In this document: one piece after another, positions 30,978 to 34,224 of the stretch
Layout: each line of letters begins with the position of its first letter
Position numbering within the stretch: position 1 is the first letter of the stretch
Assembly: GCA_020073365.1 (NCBI GenBank)
Contig: JAIQFL010000094.1
Coordinates: 1-34,224 of the forward strand
DNA length: 34,224 nucleotides
Reading direction: 5' to 3'
DNA from: Terriglobia bacterium
GTDB lineage: Bacteria; Acidobacteriota; Terriglobia; Bryobacterales; Bryobacteraceae
Notes under the pieces: model-generated
What the model was told of the DNA's origin: nothing
Database searches by the model: none
What the model saw: only the letters and a program-made list of their open reading frames with translations
Made by a program: the position numbers and the translations under genes

Positions 30978-32162
30978 ATGGACCCGAGTTCCGAAGAGTT
31001 TTATCGCATCCAGAAGTTGCCGCCCTACGTCTTCGCCGTCATCAACGAGATGAGGGCCAAGGCACGCGCGGCACAGATCGACGTGATTGACCTCGGCATG
31101 GGGAATCCGGACGGCGCTACTCCACGTGTCATCGTGAACAAACTGGTGGAGGCGGCGCGCAACGCTCGCAACCACCGTTACTCGCAGTCCAGGGGCATCC
31201 CCAAACTGCGCGAGGAGGTCGTCAAGCGATATCGCGCGAACTATCGAGTGGATCTCGACCCTGACCGGGAGGCCATCGTAACCATCGGCGCGAAGGACGC
31301 GCTGGCCCACCTGCTTTTTGCCACCGTGGGACCCGGCGATGCCGTGGTCTCTCCCAATCCCGCCTACCCCATCCACCAGTACGGCGTCATCATGGCGGAG
31401 GGCCACGCCTGCATGCTGCCCATGCCGGACGCCGGCACCTTCCTGAACCGGTTGGAGGACCTCTATCGCAGCTCCACGCGAAAGCCCAAGCTGCTTCTGA
31501 TTTCGTTCCCGCACAACCCTACTACCGTCTGCGTAGACCTGGACTTCCTCCGCGAAATCGTGCGGCTGGCGCGCGAGCACGGTACCATGGTGATCCACGA
31601 TTTCGCCTATGCCGACCTGGGCTTCGACGGCTACAAGCCGCCCAGCATTTTGCAGGTAGAAGGCGCCAAGGAAGTGGCCGTCGAAATCTTCTCCATGTCC
31701 AAGAGCTACAACATGGCCGGCTGGCGTGTGGGCTACTGCCTGGGAAATCCGAAGATGATCGCCGCACTGGCGCGCATCAAGAGCTACCTGGACTATGGCG
31801 TGTTCCAGCCCATCCAGATCGCTTCGATCATCGCCTTGCGGGAGTGCGAAGAAGATACCCGGAAGATTTGTGCCATATACCAGAAACGGAGAGACGTGCT
31901 GGCCGCCGGTCTGAAGCGCGCCGGCTGGCCGGTTGAGAAGCCGCGCGGCTCCATGTTTTTATGGGCGCCCATACCGGAGCGGTTCCGCCCTATCGGCTCC
32001 CTGGAGTTCGCCAAGCTGCTGCTGGAAAAGGCGCAGGTCGCGGTCTCGCCGGGCATCGGTTTTGGACCGCTGGGCGAAGGCTTCGTGCGATTCGCCCTGG
32101 TGGAGAACGATCAGAGAATTCGCCAGGCCACCCGGGCTATCGGACAGTTTCTGCAAGCGTAA
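30978..32162 (+). CDS. Class I/II aminotransferase, alanine-transaminase (AlaC-like) type
   Basis: A 394-aa PLP fold-type I enzyme. The N-terminal LPPYVFAVINEM and GMGNPDG (about 40-46) segments, the Pro-Asn-Pro-x-Tyr-Pro loop (about 126-131), FPHNPTT (about 177-183), and the Schiff-base lysine K242 in SMSKSYNMAGWRVG are all present, with the conserved Arg expected in the FVRFAL segment near the C-terminus. It closely resembles glutamate-pyruvate and LL-diaminopimelate-type aminotransferases. Cytoplasmic alanine synthesis is the likely role. It is divergent from fliM, 177 bp apart, and followed by a large repeat. Confidence 0.92.
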   Translation: MDPSSEEFYRIQKLPPYVFAVINEMRAKARAAQIDVIDLGMGNPDGATPRVIVNKLVEAARNARNHRYSQSRGIPKLREEVVKRYRANYRVDLDPDREAIVTIGAKDALAHLLFATVGPGDAVVSPNPAYPIHQYGVIMAEGHACMLPMPDAGTFLNRLEDLYRSSTRKPKLLLISFPHNPTTVCVDLDFLREIVRLAREHGTMVIHDFAYADLGFDGYKPPSILQVEGAKEVAVEIFSMSKSYNMAGWRVGYCLGNPKMIAALARIKSYLDYGVFQPIQIASIIALRECEEDTRKICAIYQKRRDVLAAGLKRAGWPVEKPRGSMFLWAPIPERFRPIGSLEFAKLLLEKAQVAVSPGIGFGPLGEGFVRFALVENDQRIRQATRAIGQFLQA

Positions 32163-32168
32163 GGAAAA

Positions 32169-32498
32169 ACCAAAACTCACCGCGGAGCCGCGGAGAGAAA
32201 GGAGGAAAACGCGGAGGAATACAAAGAGAAAAGGGACTTCCAGGAGTTGGCGGGCTTGACCTTCGCCATGGAGTGGAACGCGGAGCAAGCGGAGGGCTCT
32301 GAGCGCTTTAATTCGCTCCGCGCTTTCAGGAAACCACAGCTCACCGCGGAGAGATCATGAAAGCTCTGCGGCCTCCGCTTCCTCCGCGCTCCAACCCCAT
32401 CGCGAAGGTTATACTCGCCACAACCGGGAATCCCTTTTCTCTTTGTGTTCCTCCGCGTTTTTCTCCGCGCCCTCCGCGGTTCCGCGGTGAGTTTGGTG
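32169..32498. repeat. Large inverted intergenic repeat, about 330 bp
   Basis: A unit of about 130 bp starting CTCACCGCGGAGCCGCGGAG (about 32169-32300) recurs in inverted orientation (about 32370-32498). Both copies share the CTCACCGCGGA start, an AACGCGGAGGAA block and an ACAAAGAGAAAAGGGA block. A partial third start (CTCACCGCGGAGAGATCATG) is at about 32340. Such units occur widely between genes in Acidobacteriota and other soil phyla. Predicted proteins on either strand here are repeat translations, not genes. Confidence 0.8.
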
Positions 32499-32503
32499 TT
32501 GTG

Positions 32504-32989
32504 CTACTGCACCTGGTAGGGAACCGTGACTTCGATGCTCTTCGGGGGGAAACAGGCCCTGTCGTTGCACGCCTGGTAGCGTAATTGCCCAACCGCGATA
32601 CCGGGCCCGGCGGGAGCACTTGCCGCCACCTTGAAATTCGCCACCAGGTCGAAATTGCCCGTATAGACAGAGAGCGGCTTTTCGGAGAACTCGTACTTCT
32701 CCTGGGACGGCTTGGGATACGTGATCTGTCCGCCTTCCAGCGCGCCGGTCGATTTCCAGGTCAGCTTCAAGGGAATCAGGTATTCGTCGTTCGGCGCATT
32801 ACTGTTCACGTGATACCCGGCTTTTACCGAGACCGGGATCTTCGCTTGAACAGCCGCGTTTCGCTGTCCGCTCACCTTGGAGGGCTCGGCAACTGTCAGG
32901 TATCCGCTAGTTTGCGCCAGCAGGGGCAGGCAGAGCAGCGCGGTTGGCAGCGGATGCCGCAGGAGCTTGCAGTAGTTCTTGAATGCCAT
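32504..32989 (-). CDS. Stand-alone DsbD N-terminal (thiol-transfer) domain protein
   Basis: A 161-aa secreted protein: signal peptide about 1-27 (RHPLPTALLCLPLLAQTSG), then an immunoglobulin-like DsbD-alpha fold with GYHVNSNAPNDEYLIPL (about 58-74) and the redox pair C141/C146 in YQACNDRACFPPK, matching the active-site loop of DsbD's periplasmic domain. There is no membrane or C-terminal thioredoxin part. I start at the ATG at 32989 (AAGGA upstream), so the signal peptide overlaps the end of the preceding thioredoxin gene by 83 bp in another frame. It likely passes electrons to the neighbouring TlpA-like protein. Confidence 0.85.
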   Translation of the reverse strand: MAFKNYCKLLRHPLPTALLCLPLLAQTSGYLTVAEPSKVSGQRNAAVQAKIPVSVKAGYHVNSNAPNDEYLIPLKLTWKSTGALEGGQITYPKPSQEKYEFSEKPLSVYTGNFDLVANFKVAASAPAGPGIAVGQLRYQACNDRACFPPKSIEVTVPYQVQ

Positions 32990-33506
32990 CTTCGAAATCC
33001 TTCTTGCTGGCGAGCCCCACGTGGACTGCCGCGATTTTTCCCGCCCGGTCGATGAGAAAGGTAGTCGGCAGTGCATCTACGCCGCCATACATCCCGGCAG
33101 TGTCATCGTTGCCGATCACCACCCGGTAATTCACTCCCAGGTCCGCGAGAAACGGCTTCACCACTTCCCAACCCTCGTCATCCATGGCTACGCCGAGAAC
33201 TTCGAACCCCTTGTCTTTGTTGTTGCGCTGCATTTCCATGAACCAGGGGATCTCGATTTTGCACGGCCCGCACCAGGTAGCCCAGAAGTCCAGCAGCACG
33301 ACCTTACCCTTGTAGTCCGAAAGGTGCACCACCTTGCCGTCGGCATCCTTCAGGGTGAAATCCGGAGCATCCTTGCGCTCCTTGTTCGGTTTCACCGACG
33401 CGGCCTTCACCGAATCCTGAGCGTGCGCGCCCACCCAGACGCGGTAGCTGAAAAGGCCGAAGGCGGCCACCGCAAATAAAGCGACGAATGTGTCTCGCCT
33501 AGTCAT
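32907..33506 (-). CDS. TlpA/ResA-like membrane-anchored thioredoxin
   Basis: A 199-aa protein with an N-terminal membrane anchor (about 5-25) and a thioredoxin-fold periplasmic domain. The active site is C79/C82 in WATWCGPCK. The cis-proline loop is GGVDALPTTFLIDR (about 140-153). It has an Ala/Pro-rich tail after about 178. Such proteins reduce disulfides in exported apocytochromes or other partners. It is followed by the stand-alone DsbD N-terminal domain gene, a likely electron donor, and preceded by the HExxH gene 17 bp upstream, all on one strand. Confidence 0.93.
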   Translation of the reverse strand: MTRRDTFVALFAVAAFGLFSYRVWVGAHAQDSVKAASVKPNKERKDAPDFTLKDADGKVVHLSDYKGKVVLLDFWATWCGPCKIEIPWFMEMQRNNKDKGFEVLGVAMDDEGWEVVKPFLADLGVNYRVVIGNDDTAGMYGGVDALPTTFLIDRAGKIAAVHVGLASKKDFEDGIQELLQAPAASAANRAALPAPAGAN

Positions 33507-33522
33507 GTGTTCTTAATACCAA

Positions 33523-34173
33523 TTATATCGATAATCCTCTGGCCGCAATAGTTTTCCTGAACCAAACACGCCGGCGTTGCCGGAAAAGTGCGCTCAGCGT
33601 GAACTCCTCGTGGTTCTCGACCCCGGAATACAGCCATGCGGCGGTATCGCAGAAACTTTCGCAGCAGTACTCGCGCCAGCGGCGGCTGCGTAGCCCGATA
33701 TCCGGGGCCGTCAACTCGTCCTTCCTCCATTCCGCCGACCATCCCAGTTCACCCCGCGCGCCGGCCCGCCATTCCTTTTCGACCAGGTCCTCGAAAGAGC
33801 GGCGCGCGGGATTTCCCAGGCGCAGCCATACAAAATGGAACAGTTCGTGCACGAAGATCCGCGGGAATTCCGGTCGCGTGCAATCGAATGCGATGCGCCG
33901 CTCCCGCAAGAAAGCGCCGGCGTGGGCCGCGCCGCGCCGGTCGCCCAGCCCCGCAATGGTTTCAATCCGCACGGGGGCGCCCGATACCGGCGGCAGACCG
34001 GGCAGCAGCGCGTTGACCCGCTTCTCCTGCCAGGAGTCCTCAAAAACAAAAACAGGGGAGACCGGCACTCTCCCAGGGTACCGTCTCCCCGCAGGGATTC
34101 CGTTTTGTGGCTGCGGGCGGGGCCCCTGCCTCGAAGGTCCTCCGCTCTCACAGCAAACCCGACCCCCCTGCAT
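33523..34173 (-). CDS. HExxH-containing putative metallopeptidase
   Basis: A protein of up to 216 aa with the zinc motif HELFHFVW (about 109-116) and a downstream acidic candidate ligand in EYCCESFCDTAAW (about 167-179), arranged as in small gluzincin-like peptidases. No signal peptide is seen. Catalytic function is inferred only from the motif. The N-terminal 35 residues are Arg/Pro-rich and poorly protein-like; a GTG at 34068 (residue 36) is an alternative start, though no spaced ribosome-binding site is clear for either. The gene is first in a run with the TlpA-like gene and the DsbD-like gene. The family is not recognised. Confidence 0.7.
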   Translation of the reverse strand: MQGGRVCCESGGPSRQGPRPQPQNGIPAGRRYPGRVPVSPVFVFEDSWQEKRVNALLPGLPPVSGAPVRIETIAGLGDRRGAAHAGAFLRERRIAFDCTRPEFPRIFVHELFHFVWLRLGNPARRSFEDLVEKEWRAGARGELGWSAEWRKDELTAPDIGLRSRRWREYCCESFCDTAAWLYSGVENHEEFTLSALFRQRRRVWFRKTIAARGLSI

Positions 34174-34224
34174 TCGCGAGATTTGACACGCGCCGGCCTA
34201 CCGAACGTGTGGTAGGATAATTCG

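Noticed and set aside
30801..31598. N-terminal extension of FliM to 608 aa
   Set aside because: The extension is antisense to the aminotransferase and the intergenic region. FliM similarity begins at 30800.
32163..32619. Several predicted proteins of 75-113 aa
   Set aside because: They are translations of the inverted repeat and of antisense to the DsbD-like gene.

Overview
The window looks like a stretch of an Acidobacteriota chromosome, most likely Bryobacterales/Solibacter-like. This is inferred from the high GC content, the many secreted and Tat-type leaders, a receptor with a carboxypeptidase-regulatory-like N-terminus, a giant beta-propeller sensor kinase, fragments of the TIGR03437 surface-protein domain that is abundant in Solibacter, and intergenic hairpin repeats. 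I see no rRNA, tRNA, CRISPR array, transposase or phage gene.

Left part (1-11.3 kb): a Tat-leader HisC-like aminotransferase cut by the window edge, an unrecognised helical protein, a Tat-leader enolase-superfamily enzyme, a small thiamine-binding (MTH1187/UPF0045) protein divergent from an unknown gene, a two-subunit M16 zinc-peptidase pair (one catalytic, one without zinc ligands), a multi-PAS hybrid histidine kinase, and L-2-hydroxyglutarate oxidase.

Middle part (11.3-17.7 kb): a small antitoxin-like gene coupled to a frameshifted HEPN-type gene, then a broken TonB-dependent receptor (plug region deleted plus an 11-bp duplication). The receptor still has a consensus-like promoter with a LacI-type operator, divergent from an intact LacI-family regulator. 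The regulator is followed by a secreted GH39-like glycosidase. This appears to be a sugar-uptake locus that lost its outer-membrane transporter.

Regulatory and copper part (17.7-26.3 kb): a NarL-type response regulator, its propeller sensor kinase, and a divergent two-domain cupredoxin plus SCO1/SenC operon. The same 18-bp palindrome, CCCGCAT-N4-ATGCGGG, directly abuts the -35 box of two predicted promoters with 17-bp spacers, one for the response regulator and one for the cupredoxin operon. I read this as the activator site of this two-component system. Downstream is a mosaic of debris: two TIGR03437 fragments, an orphan C-terminal reading frame, two unrecognised genes and a decayed second cupredoxin copy.

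Right part (26.2-34.2 kb): mostly housekeeping-type genes. These are a minimal ABC-type ATPase with a zinc-ribbon partner, a membrane-anchored TPR protein, a dGTPase-like HD hydrolase, a 50-aa small protein antisense to its end, a cysteine-rich protein, FliM, an alanine-type aminotransferase, a large inverted intergenic repeat, and a minus-strand cluster of an HExxH protein, a TlpA-like thioredoxin and a stand-alone DsbD N-terminal domain.
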